54,139 bases of DNA from Basidiobolus heterosporus B8920 (GCA_000697455.1 JNET01034168.1:1-54139); one strand, 5' to 3'; positions 10,991 through 22,631 are shown, counted from the stretch's first letter. A program made the numbers and translations. Notes: a model not told the origin generated them from the letters alone.

Positions 10991-11071
10991 AAATAACAAC
11001 ACTTAGGAAGTAAGAAGCTAGACATGTGTCTCTACTAGAAGCCCAAGATCAAAATGGTTTGGTATAAGCAG

Positions 11072-11187
11072 TGTTAAAATAGCCTGATACTGCAATAATC
11101 ACTTCAGAGATAACTCCTAAGTAGTTTGAAGGACTCCAAACTTGATCATGATTCCAAGAAACATCAGAATGCTCTAGATATTGAACT
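11072..11187 (+). repeat. Copia LTR, 5' third only, plus strand
   Basis: It starts TGTTAAAATAGCCTGATACTG and follows the copia LTR consensus through GGACTCC, then TCTAGATATTGA, where it is cut by a minus-strand LTR starting at 11188. The remaining two thirds were not found in the right place. Confidence 0.6.
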
Positions 11188-11928
11188 TGATACAATAAGC
11201 TGTAGTGATCAGAAGTAACTAAGAGTGAGAATACAAGTTTGTAGATTAAACACCTTTCGTACATAGAGTGAATAGCCTGGTACTCATGAGGTAACTCTGG
11301 TGGAAAATGATTGCTTTTACCCTGTTTGGGGAACAGAATCAGATTCTGCTTGTAATAATACCCCTTGATTCTTATATTCAGCATATTAGGTTAACTTTAA
11401 GTATTTCTTAGAGTTTTTGATTGAATCTTACTTCTATCAGTATCTATCAATTACAAAAAGTTCTAGATAGGGATTTTGATAAGATACCAGCTGGGTACTC
11501 TATCAGAAATTGTGACTACTGATATGACATCATAGATTGTAAGCCACAGCTATCAAAAATCTGTATATAAACCAAGATATTTTCCACAATAATAACCAGA
11601 CAAACTTTAGTGATTTAAATATCAGCTTACCCACTAACTGCAGTAGCACTGTCTTAAGTATTGTAGCACTCAAAGTCTACCAAGTAACGCAACAGTATGA
11701 TACTGTAAATGATTGGTATTTACCATGGGAACAATTGGTGAAGATTTGAGGTTATTTGAGCAATTTTTGGTAATTGTGAGGATTTTGTTTTTGTGAGTGA
11801 GAAAGTGTTTCCAATCAACATTTAGTCCAATTGCATTTGATTTTGAGTTCTAATCAAGTATAGAATACTTAGAAGTACTTAGGGATAACTTATGAGATGA
11901 TTAGGTGAAATACTATACTATCTTAGCA
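11188..11928 (-). repeat. Copia LTR, minus strand, split by a gypsy LTR
   Basis: Reading minus, it begins near 11928 with TGCTAAGATAGTATAGTATT and ends at 11188 with the complement of TGATACAATAAGC. A purine tract (complement of CCTCTCAATGG at 11929-11939) sits just outside its start, as expected of a 3' LTR after a polypurine tract. Bases 11285-11671 are a foreign gypsy LTR. Without that insert the LTR is about 354 bp, the family length. Confidence 0.75.
11285..11671 (+). repeat. Solo Ty3/gypsy LTR inside a copia LTR
   Basis: It matches the gypsy LTRs at 25185 and 29723: AATACCCC, CAGCATATTAGGTTAACTTT, GATATGACATCATAGAT, AAGCCACAG, then ACCAGACAAACTTTAGTGAT and TTAAGTATTGTAGCA. No internal gypsy sequence adjoins it, so it is a solo LTR left by LTR-LTR recombination. 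Its edges are approximate by a few bases. Confidence 0.75.
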
Positions 11929-14280
11929 CTCCTCTCAATGGATTATTCACTATGTTTGCTATACCAAGTTGGTTTCTAAGTATCTCAAATTGTTGCTTTG
12001 GCAATGGTTTTATAAGTATGTCTGCTATCATATCTTTTGTCAGATAGTATACTAACTCAACCAACTTATTCTCTACTACTTCTCTAAAAAAAAGATGTCA
12101 AATATTTATGTGCTTAGTTCTAGTATGATTTGTAAGTTTATTAGCTAAGGAAATTCATTTGTTGTTATCTTGATAAATATAATCAGGTGTTAGACTACCA
12201 ACCATGGACTGATAGGGCATATTTTGGCCCATATTTGACTGATTTCCATCCAAAATTGATTGATTTCTGCTCAAATTGGCATTTAAATCAATTGGTGTTC
12301 TAGCTGGCTGGTAATCCTGCATATTGCAGCATCTTAGGATGTTTGAGATGTACCTAGACCAATTCAGCTTGATATTGTGCCTTGGTAAGTCCAAATTAGT
12401 CTCTATTCCAGGAAAATAGCTTAACTCTCCAAAATAATTCATCAGAAAGTGGCCGGTAGGATCAAATCTTCTCTGTCTGAGAGCTGAGGGATCCTCTGTA
12501 GCTATTGTTAGATCCACCACATAACAAGCTAGGATCAGAATACCTTTTCCAACTTACTTACCCAAGTACTATGATCTGCTCTACTTGTATGAAACTCCAA
12601 AGATTCCAAGTATGCATTTATTTTGTGATACCATGCCTTAGATGCCTGCTTGAGTTCATACAACAATCTATGAAGTTTAGAGACCATATACGGCTGTTCT
12701 GGATCAATAAGATCCCCTGGTTACTCTATATAGATAATTTCATCAAAATCACCAATCAGAAATGCTGTTTTTACATCCTTCTGAGATACATCCAGCTAAT
12801 GGATGGCTGAGAGTGCCATGACCATTCTGGTGGGGCTAAGCTCAGCCACTAGTGCAGAAGTTTCACTAAAATCTATCTCTGGAGTCTGGAAATATCCTTT
12901 TGCTACCAATCTGGCTATATGCCTCTGCATAATGCCATCAGATTGGGTTTTGACCATATAAACCCATTTGCATCCTATTGGCTTTCTCCCTGATGGTTAT
13001 GGGGTGAAAGTTCAAGTCCTGTTGCCCTTTAATGATTGGTATTCATCCATCATGGTGGTGTGCCACAATTCTGAATCTGGACTCTCCATTGCTTGATTTA
13101 GTGTCTGTGGCTCATCACAGAAGGATGCACATGCATTTACATCATTGGCTGATTTATTCCACCATTCTCTACAATTATTACATTTCCTAATTGACCTCCT
13201 AAGTGGCAATTGATTGTTGGCTGCACATGAAACTGTGGCTGGCTTCAAATCTGGCAGTTTTATGTCAGATAACACTTGATTTTGATTGATTCAATCATCA
13301 ACTTCTTCAGCTATTATCTGAGGTGAAAATAATTCTTTTTCATCAACAATAACATCCACGCCCATAATTAGCTGGGATTTTTGGCATCATAGAGTCTACA
13401 GGCCCTAGATCCATCACTGTATTCAAGAAATATGCATTTTGTACTTTTAGGATATGATTTTGACTGATTTTGGGCTGGGATTAGTTAAAGTGTATCATAG
13501 CCAAAGATGTCATGATCACATGACAGTACTGCCGTAAAAAATCTATTCTATGTATTACCCCATGCATCTTTTGTTGCCCCAGACCTTTTAGCCATTGGTC
13601 ATCCCAACCCCAAGATGTCTATCCTTGCCAAGTCCAAGTTGGTATCATATATGGTAATAACGTCATACAAGATTCCTGATTTGGAATCCAGGTTCCACAT
13701 CCAAGTTTCCAAGTCTCTATTGGGAATCTTAATGTTACGCAAAAGATCACATGGCTACACAGATTAGTCATCATGGATATAGTTTCTCCATTTAGTTTCA
13801 TATTACCTGATTGCTTATTAATTATTGTCTTGGGATTTAGCCTTAGAAAAGTACATATAGTACTATCCCCCCTTATATATTCCTCAGTCTGATAAAAACA
13901 GGTTATCAATAAACATTCCTACCGGATTCCAGTTCTTGTCCTTGCCTTGTTAGTCTACACCTAAGTCACTCCTGCCTTGCCCTGCCTGGTCTCTTCTCCT
14001 GCCTTGGTTTGTTCATAACAAAAGATCTTGAGGTTCTGCAGATCTGGTTTTTGGCCATTCCATGGTCAAATGGTGTAGTTTTATGTATTGAAATAGTAGG
14101 GCATCTATTCTCAATATAAACAGTAGTTGCTACTGATTCAGCCCAAAACCTGTACACTAACTCCTAATCTTGTAGTACTGCCCTTGTTATCTCTACTATA
14201 ATTCTATTAGTTTGTTCTGCAACTCCATTTTTCTGGGGGGTATCAGGTACAATTGCCTCTTCCTTTATTATTGACTTAGA
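11929..14280 (-). pseudogene. Ty1/copia pol remnant (integrase, RT, end of RNase H)
   Basis: Reading minus from 14280, an integrase end (QKNGVAEQTNRIIVE, then YRFWAESVATTVYIENRCP, 13966-14157) is followed by the pol linker (13619-13909). The start of reverse transcriptase follows (DEPQTLNQAMESPDSELWHT, 13012-13275), then the RT C-terminus (12155-12520: ELSYFPGIETNLDLPRHNIK, SRYISNILRCCNMQDYQPAR). The RT YVDD box reads YVVD here. The RNase H is internally deleted: RT jumps at about 12160 to HTRTKHINI and MIADILIKPLPKQQFEILR before the LTR. It is broken by many stops and truncated at 14280, where a plus-strand fragment begins. Confidence 0.75.
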
Positions 14281-14282
14281 GC

Positions 14283-15439
14283 AGAAAGTGGTAATTTATC
14301 AGAGTAGGCAGGATAAACCAGATGAATGTAAAAACAGTACTTTTAAATGGGGATTTAGAAGGGATTATCTATATGCATAAACTGGAAGGTTTTATTAATC
14401 CAAAACAGCCAGTTATATCCTGAAAACTTCTAATATTGTGTGTGGACTCAAGCAAGCACCCAGGGCATGGTACAACTAGATTGACTAGAAGAGTGCGGTA
14501 TCTATGCAAGATTTTTGAAAAAAGGTCTCCTAATCCTGGCCCTTAATATTGAAGGACTTTTAATAGCTACAGATGATAGCGCAGCTCTGAAACAGACAAA
14601 ATATGACCTTTCCAACTAATCTGAGATAAAAGAAATGGGAAATTTGGGCTACTTTCTTGAATTCAGAACAATATGGACTTAGCTGAGCAGATGTTAAGTT
14701 GATCAGAAATCACTTCAATTTGGACAGAATTGTTCAATTAAGGGCCAAACTATGCACTAGCAGTCTATGGCTAAAAGTCATAGGTATGTAATGAGTGCTG
14801 CACATCCTAATATTCTAGTGGCAGCTAGAACAGTGGGTCTATATATTTAGGTTCTAGAAACAGATCACAGAGCAGCATTATAAGGTTCAACATATACTTG
14901 AAGGAACCACCAATTCAGGCCTACAATATTCTGGATCTGCAGATGGACAAAGTTTTGTGGATTATTGGAATTTAAACTGGGGGTTAAACACCAATGATAG
15001 AAGATCTGCAACTGTATACTTGTATCTTTATGGCTGAGTGGTTATAACATCCAAGAGTAAGAAACTGCCTACCATAGCACTTTCTACCACTGAAGCTGAG
15101 TATATGGCAGCTTGTCTAGCTTCTAAAGTGGCTGTTGGTTAGAAAAACTATTCTAGGATACTAGTTTTAACCCCAAAACACCTACTTGTATTTTACAAGG
15201 AGAACAGAGTTGTGTTTCCTTAGCTGATGACTATACAGATCATGCTAGAGCTAGGCAGACTGATATTCAATATATTTCTGTTTGAGAAGCAATAGAAAAT
15301 AAGTCAACTAAGCTAGTATACTGTTCTACAGCAGATATGATAGCAGATATAACTACAGAACCATTTCTGGAGCAACAATCTGAGATACCCAGAAACCAAC
15401 TGGTTTTGCTAGCATCTTAAATAATTAGTTGAGGAGGAT
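14283..15439 (+). pseudogene. Ty1/copia RT and RNase H remnant with 3' polypurine tract
   Basis: RT words include MHKLEGFINPKQP (14376-14415) and a degraded GLKQAP..W block. RNase H words include LPTIALSTTEAEYMAACLAS near 15065-15120. The frame ends at about 15417 (QQSEIPRNQLVLLAS), followed by the purine tract GAGGAGGAT (15431-15439) and the LTR at 15440. It faces the minus fragment ending at 14280, giving a head-to-head junction of two 5'-truncated copia pieces. Confidence 0.7.
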
Positions 15440-15792
15440 TGTTGAAATAATGTGATATTGCATCTAATAATTCCATAAGTTACCTTGCAGTATATTTAAG
15501 TATTCCACACTTGATCAGGACTTTCAAAAACATCCTGATTGGCGAGATATTGATTAGCAACATTATTTTCGTCACAATTACAAAATTCTCTAAACTTCCA
15601 AAGATTGATTTAATCATCCCTAATCTTCACCAGATTGTTCCCACTGCAATTATCAATCATTTACAGCATCCACTGTTTTATCACATTGCAAACTATAAGC
15701 TCCAGGCTATTGACTCAGCTTATGACACATATCTAAAGTGCAATATATGTATTCACTCTAGTTATTTTCAATCCCTCCAATATATTGTTTCA
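15440..15792 (+). repeat. Copia 3' LTR (353 bp)
   Basis: It starts TGTTGAAATAATGTGATATTG and ends ATATTGTTTCA. It directly follows RNase H and a purine tract, so it is the 3' LTR of the 14283-15439 fragment. No matching 5' LTR for this element was identified. Confidence 0.8.
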
Positions 15793-15799
15793 AATATCT

Positions 15800-16320
15800 A
15801 GCTGTTATGGATGAATAATAGATTCCAGTTGTTAACATATCCAAGTTCCTCTCACTTTTCATTCAAAATATTGTTGTAGCATCCATCCAATGTATCCAAT
15901 GACTACAAATAGCTCAGGGTGACAGGATTATTTTAAGCAAGTCAAACTTAGCTACTAGTGCCCAAGTTTCATTGAATTAACTATTGGAATCTGGAAAATG
16001 TCTTTGCAGCCAATTTGGCTGTGTAACCTCCATACTGCCATCAGCTTCAATTTGGACCTTGTTGACTTAATTGCATCCTGTTGGCTTTCTCTTGGTTTTT
16101 GAAAAGGTCTGAATCAATGATCTCCTGTTCATTAATGATTTGTACTCATCAATCATGGCAGTATGATGCAACTCTGAATTTGAACTCTCCATTGTGGGTC
16201 ACATACCACAGAAGGCTGAGCATGCAATAACAGCATATACCAATGTATTTCATCATTCTCTAGGGTTATTATATTTCCTATTTGAGCATCCAAGTGGCCA
16301 TGGATCATTGGCTAGTATAG
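15800..16320 (-). pseudogene. Ty1/copia fragment: pol linker to start of RT
   Basis: It is similar to 12830-13250 in the same orientation: ACTAGTGCCCAAGTTTCA, CATGGCAGTATGATGCAACT with the complement of an MESSNSELHHT block, and ATCAATCATGGCAGT. The 15800-15890 part has no clear match. Many stops occur, and the fragment abuts repeat R at 16320. Confidence 0.55.
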
Positions 16321-17095
16321 TACCAAAATTGGATTTCAAACACATGCAACAACTTTGAGGCTATTTTCACTATTGACACTTAACATATTTCTAGTACTAC
16401 AACAATTGCACATATTTTGAATGCTACATTGGAAGCAGCCAGTCCTTGTAATATTACATTCCCTTCCTTCTTTAAGCAAAAGACATCTTTAAGAGACATC
16501 TTTGCTTGAAGATTCACATCTTTATATGTATACATTTAGCGTTTAGAACCATTTTGATTATTGAGGTTTAAGTTGCAATTCCTGGATTATTTTAAAACAA
16601 TAAAGACCGCAATAGCAAACCAAAGTGAAAAAACAGGTTCTATCTCCTGATCTCTATGTATAGACCATTGCTTCTGGTTCACAAAGATAACAACTATACT
16701 TGACAGTAGGTGCTTAATTTTATATATTTCCCAAGTTCTGTCCTTCTGTGGCAAGGATCTGTTAGTGTTTGTAGCTATTAGTAAAAACCTCAATCTTTTC
16801 AAGACTTTACTGGTGGAGCTTACTGTTGCTTTGACATTGAAAGCTTTACTATTAGTGTTATCTCAAAGGACTGAAAACCCAGTATATTTTTTAAGTTAAG
16901 AAACCAACTCATCTTGAGAACCATGGTTCTTTAGCTAATCCCTGACAAGCTTGAAGCATTCTTACCCTTCACAAAGAGCAGTGATGTTTCCTTTACAGAG
17001 GAAGGCTTATACTTTCTATCAGTAATGTAAAGCTGCCAGTTATATTTGGCTTTTGCTAGAAACTTGCAATAATGATACAGCTCTTGGCATAGCAA
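16320..17095. repeat. Repeat R, copy 2
   Basis: It matches 50036-51560 with about 800 bp deleted in the middle. The 5' part (16325-16450) matches 50041-50170, and 16440-17095 matches 50950-51560. A minus-strand frame at 16587-16802 is open in this copy; in the neighbouring frame the residues SCYLCEPEAMVYT match CYTCKLKGLLFT of the third copy. It is flanked on both sides by minus copia fragments, consistent with insertion into copia DNA. Confidence 0.6.
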
Positions 17096-17099
17096 TGTC

Positions 17100-17604
17100 T
17101 GGACATTTAGCGACCATCACATATATTATGCTACCTGCCATGGACTGATTGGTTGTATTTTGGTCCTTATTGAGTAATAATTGTCTAAGATTGAGCATTT
17201 GTGCTCAATCTAATATTTACTTCCATCAGTGCTCCAGCTGGCTGGCAATGCTATATATCATGGCCTCTCAGGATGTCAAAAATGTACCTACACTAATTCA
17301 GCATGATTTTATGCTCTGGTAAGTCCAATATGGTCTCAATTCCAACACAATAACTTAATTTCCCCAGATCTTTCATTTGAAAGTGGCAGGAAAGATGATG
17401 TCATGCCTGTTTGAGAGCTGTAGGACCATCTATAGCTATTATAAGATCATTCACATAATGAGCCAGAAAAAGAATATCTTTTTCAACAATCTTACATAGA
17501 TGCTGTTATATGCTGTAATTTTATGAAACCTCAATGATTCCAAGTATGTATCTATCTAGTTCAACCATGCCCTGGGTTTTTGCTTGAGAAAAAGATGGAC
17601 AAAG
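17100..17604 (-). pseudogene. Ty1/copia RT C-terminal fragment
   Basis: It matches 12180-12660 in the same orientation: the complement of a QSMVG block near 17140, a KYIS..L block near 17280, and YFLGIE-like and VDDL.IA-like blocks near 17340 and 17450. It ends within CATGCCCTGGGTTTTTGCTTGAG, the complement of the QAP.AW box. It is full of stops. Confidence 0.55.
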
Positions 17605-17900
17605 CTAAAAAGATAGAATAAGCTAATCAAATCAATGCAGACAAGTAGATATTTGTTTCAGCACTGTCAACAACCATCACTGATAAAATCAGAGACATGC
17701 TATATTGACTCAGGAGTTGTTTGGCACTTATCAAGCTAGAAAAACAGACTTAGTGACCTGAAAGCTATGCAAACTAGGAGAGTGTTTATTGGTGAAGTTC
17801 ATCCTAAATGCTATTGCAATTACGACTAGCTAGTACAATTTGGGAAAAGATGCTTGCCTCTCAATTGGGAAGCTGACTGATGCATTATATATGCCAGGAA
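17605..17900 (+). pseudogene. Ty1/copia gag end and protease fragment
   Basis: The sequence AAGCTAAAAAGATAGAATAAGC with FVSALS and a degraded DSG box (YIDSGA reads as Y, stop, L, R, S) parallels 19290-19560 and 21550-21800. It continues to a degraded D.A.C.Y... segment and stops at an LTR beginning at 17901. Confidence 0.5.
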
Positions 17901-18612
17901 TGCTGAAGTATTGCAGTATTGTACCTAATCATTCCATATGTTATTCCCAAGTATTTCCAGGCATTTTACCCCTGATCAGGACTCTAAAATGATACAATAA
18001 ACTGCAGTGATTGGAAGTGAATTGGAGTGAAAATATAAGTTGTTGCTAGACACTTATCATTTATTGGGTAAATAGTCCGGTACTTATAGTTTACCATGTA
18101 ATACAACTCTAGGACATTGTAAACAATTGATAACCACAGTGGGCACAACCTGGTGAAGATTTGGGGCATTTGGACAAGATTTGGTAATCTTGAGATATCT
18201 GTGTTTGTGAGTGGGAAAGTGCTTCTGATCAATATCTAGACCATTTGGACGTTTTCAGGGTCCTGATCAAGTGTAGAATACTTAGAAATATTTACAAATG
18301 ATTTATGACATGATTAGGTGCAATACTACACTATTTCAACATAAAAGACATCCAAATGATCAAGATATCAATCTGAAACACTTCTTCACTTACAAACTGC
18401 ATATGCTCAATATTACTATATCTTGCATGGATCACTGCAAGTCTCCACCTGATTGTCCCCAATGTGGTTATCAATCCTTTACCTTGTCCCACTCTTGTAT
18501 TACCTAGTAAACTATAGGTACCAGACTATTAACTCAACAAATCGCAAGTGTCTAAGCTACAACCTATAATTTCATTCAGATCAACTTCCAAGCACTCTGA
18601 TTGATTTTTCAT
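17901..18612 (+). repeat. Copia 5' LTR, split by a second copia LTR
   Basis: The 5' part is 17901-17989 (TGCTGAAGTATTGCAGTATTG...) and the 3' part is 18342-18612 (GACATCCAAATGATCAAGAT...). Removing the inserted minus-strand LTR and one TAAAA restores the family LTR. A primer site follows at 18613, so this is a 5' LTR. Confidence 0.8.
17990..18341 (-). repeat. Solo copia LTR nested in a copia LTR, TSD TAAAA
   Basis: It begins TGATACAATAAACTGCAG and ends CTACACTATTTCAACA, i.e. TG...CA on either strand, 352 bp. It is flanked by the exact direct repeat TAAAA (17985-17989 and 18342-18346). This is a textbook integration footprint and fixes the true ends of the LTR family. Confidence 0.92.
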
Positions 18613-18625
18613 GGTTGTGAGCCCC
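18613..18625 (+). promoter_or_regulatory. Copia primer-binding site (initiator tRNA anticodon arm type)
   Basis: GGTTGTGAGCCCC follows the LTR end directly. It is a one-base variant of GGTTATGAGCCCC at 20422, which is complementary to the GGGCUCAUAACC anticodon arm of yeast-type initiator tRNA-Met. This implies priming by a half-tRNA. Confidence 0.7.
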
Positions 18626-18639
18626 AACCCTAAAATATG

Positions 18640-20321
18640 AAGCATGTCCACTAATCTTATTACAATCATTTTTCTATTGAATGACAGGCGTAATGACAAG
18701 AACATCCATATCTGGAAGATAACAGTGCAGATGCTATCGCAGGAGAGAGACCATTGAGTAATGTGACAAGAGATGAAAAGGAGCATAAAGCTCTACTAGA
18801 AGCCATACTGGAATAATAGAAGAAGGAAATTAGAGTCTGTGATGCCATCTGCATGAATGTGAGGACTCTTTATTAAGTGTGGTGTTTGGAGTAAAGATAG
18901 CTGAGAAAGCATACAATTCTTTTGAATGGTTAGTCCTGACTAAAGCAGTATCTACCAGTATGTATCTTAGACAAAAATCTGTATGACAAAGCAGCCACCT
19001 GATGAAGATTGTGCACTTAACCAACAGGATTCAATCCTTGGCAGAATAACTTGAATGCAATGGTACAGGAGTCTTGGAAGAAGATAAGGCTGCTCACCTT
19101 CTGCACAGCCTACCTTGCAATTTTCAGAATTTTGCTATGACTAAGGAGTCAGAATCTGATGATCTCACAATCAATCATTTTACAGGAAGATTGCTGCATA
19201 AGGAAATGAGGAGATCTGATTTTAATATTAAGAAGGATGAATTGGCTTTGGCCAACTGGTGGGCCAGAGATTGCAAGCAGAAAACTCAGACAAAGCTAAG
19301 AAGATGGGGCAAGCTAATCTAGTTGATGCAGAGGAACAGTTATTTGTGTCAGTACTCCCAGCAACTACTACTGGAAAATAAGAAATGTGGTACATTGCTC
19401 CAAGAGCTTCAAAACATTTATTAAGCAAGGAAAGCTGGTTTACTGATCTCAAAATTATCCAAACCAGGAGAGTTGTTAAGGGAAATGATCATGCACTAGA
19501 TGCAATTGCTATTAGCTTTATTCAACTCAATTCAGGCAAAGTTCAGGTTCTAACAGTGGGAAATTGCTTTATGTGCCAGGAATGGCTAAAAACCTACTAC
19601 CTGTGACTAAGGTGATAGCAGGGTTACTATATTTTACATTTTTTAGCTGGGATTAACTTCTTCTGATCAGCATTGACATAAAATAGCCTTTGGGAACAAC
19701 AAAAAGAACATGTATAGACTAGAATATGCTACAATTTAGTCCAAGCAAGTTCATGTTGCAAATCAGATTAAGTTTGCTGTTAGATGTGTGATAGGAGACC
19801 AAGACAGATAGATTTACATATATGACTCAGATGGTGAGAAATTAACTAGTTTTCTCACTGAATTGCAGAATTTGTGCTGATTTAGTCTTTTCCACAGAGG
19901 TTTAGATTGAAAACATCAAAGGAGAGTGTCATGAGTTCTGAAGCAAGTGAATTCACCCAGGATTCCAAAGTTGATCCATTCAGGTGTATGAAAGCCTGTA
20001 AAAAAAGTATTTTTGGGAAGAAAAAACTACTTGATGATCCTTGCTGATGACAACCCAAGTTATGGGTGGTTGTGCTTCCACAAGAAAAAGGATGAAGTAA
20101 TCAGGACAGTCAAAGACTTGAACAATGCTCTAGTGAAGGAGACTAGACTGTTTATAAATATTTCATAAAGTGACAATAGAGGAAAAACTATTGAGGAGAC
20201 TTTGCTACCAATCATTCTGAGTCAAGAATAAAGCATCAGACAACTAAACCTTATATCTCACACCAAAATAGAGTTGCAGAATACACTAGTAGGACTACGG
20301 TGAATAGGGCAAGGCCTATTT
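18640..20321 (+). pseudogene. Ty1/copia gag, protease and partial integrase (5' element of the array)
   Basis: A gag start (NDRRNDKNIHIWKITVQMLS, 18683-18740) is followed by AW/F..LV.TKAVS block residues (18890-18960). A conserved LEEDKAAHLLHSLPCNFQNF block (19074-19135) and a gag zinc-knuckle area (about 19255-19280) come next. The protease area is at 19330-19430. The pre-integrase part VRCVIGDQDR is near 19780. The frame ends in QNRVAEYTSRTTVNRARPIL at about 20321. The LTR at 20322 cuts it inside integrase, so RT and RNase H are missing. Confidence 0.7.
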
Positions 20322-20421
20322 TGTTAAAATATTATAGTATTGCACCTAAAAATTTCTTAAGTTATTCCCAAGTATTTCTAAGTATCCAAATCACTTCTAC
20401 TAACTGCAGTTTATTGTATCA
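20322..20421 (+). repeat. Internally deleted copia LTR (100 bp)
   Basis: It starts TGTTAAAATATTATAGTATTG and ends AACTGCAGTTTATTGTATCA. The first 60 and last 40 bases match the ends of the family LTR, and about 254 bp between them are missing. Both termini and the adjoining primer site are intact. Confidence 0.85.
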
Positions 20422-20434
20422 GGTTATGAGCCCC
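20422..20434 (+). promoter_or_regulatory. Best-preserved copia primer-binding site
   Basis: GGTTATGAGCCCC begins immediately after LTR-terminal TATCA. It is complementary to GGGCUCAUAACC of the initiator tRNA-Met anticodon stem-loop, the same kind of site used by Drosophila copia, where the tRNA is cut in the anticodon loop to give a primer. Confidence 0.8.
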
Positions 20435-20665
20435 AAGTGTATGCTCTAAACTATGTCCACAAATTTTATTACCAACGTTTTTCCATTAATTGACAAGTTT
20501 TATGGGAAGAACATCCATATCTGCAAGACCAGATTGCAAATGCTATTGAAGGAGAGAGAACTGTGGAGTATTGTAACAAGAGATGAGATGAATCCTAAAA
20601 CCCCATCAGAAGCTATACAGTAATACCGGAAGAGGGAAACCAAAGCCTTTAATGCAACCTGGATA

Positions 20666-21038
20666 TCTTGTGATTTTATATGAAATACACACAGTTCTGA
20701 GTGCAGAGTCAGATTCTGCACGTAAAAATACCCCTGTAGCCCAATTTACAGCTTATTTGGTTTACTTAAAGTATCTCTTAATTTTTTGATTAGATGTTAT
20801 ATCTATCAGTTCCAATCAGTTTTCAAACTATTCTATATGTGGCTTTTAATAGGATATCAGCTGACTACTATATCATGATCCATGATTAGTAATATGACAT
20901 CAATGATCTTAAGCCACAGTTGTCAAAATTTGGGATAAATACCAAGTGATTGTCCTCAATAAAGACCAGACAAGTGCTATTGATTTAAATTCTAACTTAT
21001 CCACTAATGTCAATAACACTCTCTTTAGTAATATAACA
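20666..21038 (+). repeat. Solo gypsy LTR inside copia gag
   Basis: It matches the gypsy LTRs at 25185 and 29723, with AAAAATACCCCTGTAG, GCTTATTTGGTTTACTT, AATATGACATCAATGATC, CAATAAAGACCAGACAAG and terminal TAATATAACA. Copia gag residues on either side join to the family sequence. The flanks GGATA and CATGA may be a worn target duplication. Confidence 0.8.
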
Positions 21039-22631
21039 CATGAATATCAAGGACATTTGATTAACTCAGGTGTATGGAGGAAAGGCAGCCTGGAAAGCAT
21101 GAAATTCTTTAGCAAAGATATTCAAGACTAAAGCAGTTGCCAATATGACGTTTCTTAGACAAAGATTGTACACAATTAAGCAGCTATCAGATGAAAAAAT
21201 CATGCACTTAATTAACAGGATTGAATTCATGGCAGAGCAGCTTGAACGCAATGGGGCCAGAGTCTCTGAAGAAGACAAGGTTGTTAGCCTTCTGAAAAGC
21301 CTGCCACACAGATTTCAATATCTATTTATGGCTCCAGAGAAAAGATCTAATGATTTTACAATGGATTATGTCACATGGGTATTACTACATGATCAAATGA
21401 GAAAATCTAATTCTCAGATTATAAAAATTGATTTGGCTTAAATAAGCATAGAAAAAGGCTCTTTGAGAGCTGCCCACACTAGAAAGCAAGAAACCTGGTG
21501 TATGCCACTATTGCAAGAAGCCTGTCCATTGGGCAAGAGATTGCCAGAAGAAAAAGACAGAGAAGGCTAAAAAATTGAACAAGCTGGATAACTTAATGCA
21601 GAGGAACATTCATGTGTGTCAGCATGCTCAGCAACTGCTATAGATGAACCAGAAACATGATACATTGATTCAAGAGTCTCACAACTCATATCAAGTAAGA
21701 AAAACTTGTTTACTGATCTCAAGACTATCCAAACTAGGAGTGCTTTTATTGAAATGAGTAGTCACTAGATGCAGCTGTTATAAGCACTATTCAGCTCAGT
21801 TTAGGATGAAATTCTTGCCCTACTATTTCAAATTGAATGAAGTACTCTAAGTGCCTGGAATAGCTAGAAGTCTACTATCTGTGAGTAAGGTAACTGCTTA
21901 AGGACTAAATTTTGCATTTAATCAGCTGAGATGCACTATCACTGAGAAGAATGGACGTAAAATAGCCACAGGAATCAAACAGAAGAATATGTTCAGGCCA
22001 CAGTGAATTGTAATTGAATCTGAGAAAGCAAATATTGCAAAAACATATCAAATAAGCTGTCTGATGTGGTGTAGGAGACTTGGACATATGGGAGAACCAA
22101 AAGGAACTCAGATCCATCTAAATCAGCCTATTGTTGGCATAAACTCCAAAATTCCAGCTGATTTAAGCTTGTGCCATAGATATCTATATGAGAATCATCA
22201 CAGCAGAGCGTTGTAAGCACTGGGGATATCAACTCCAATCAAAAACTGCAGCTAATCCACTCAGATTTATGTGGGCCTATGGAAAATGTATCTTTTGGAG
22301 GAGAGAAGTACTCCTTGACCATTATTGATGAGAAAACAAGGTAAATATGGGTATATTCCCTCAGAACAAAGTATGAAGCACTCAGTACACTGAAGCAATT
22401 CAAGAATATGGTTTAAAAAGAGACAGAACAGTCAATGAAGACCTTACAAAGTAATAATGGAGGTGAATATTGCTCAAGAGAGTTTTCTACTTTCTCCTAT
22501 AAGTCCATGATAAAGCAATAGATAACTGTACCTGATATCCTGCAACAAAATGGAATTGCAGGACTTGCTAATAGGACTAGAGTGGAGATGGCTAGGTCTA
22601 TGTTATATGATCAGGAGTTGAAGTACACAAT

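Noticed and set aside
11049-11384. 111-residue minus-strand frame
   Set aside because: It crosses three different LTR fragments of copia and gypsy, so it cannot be a real gene.
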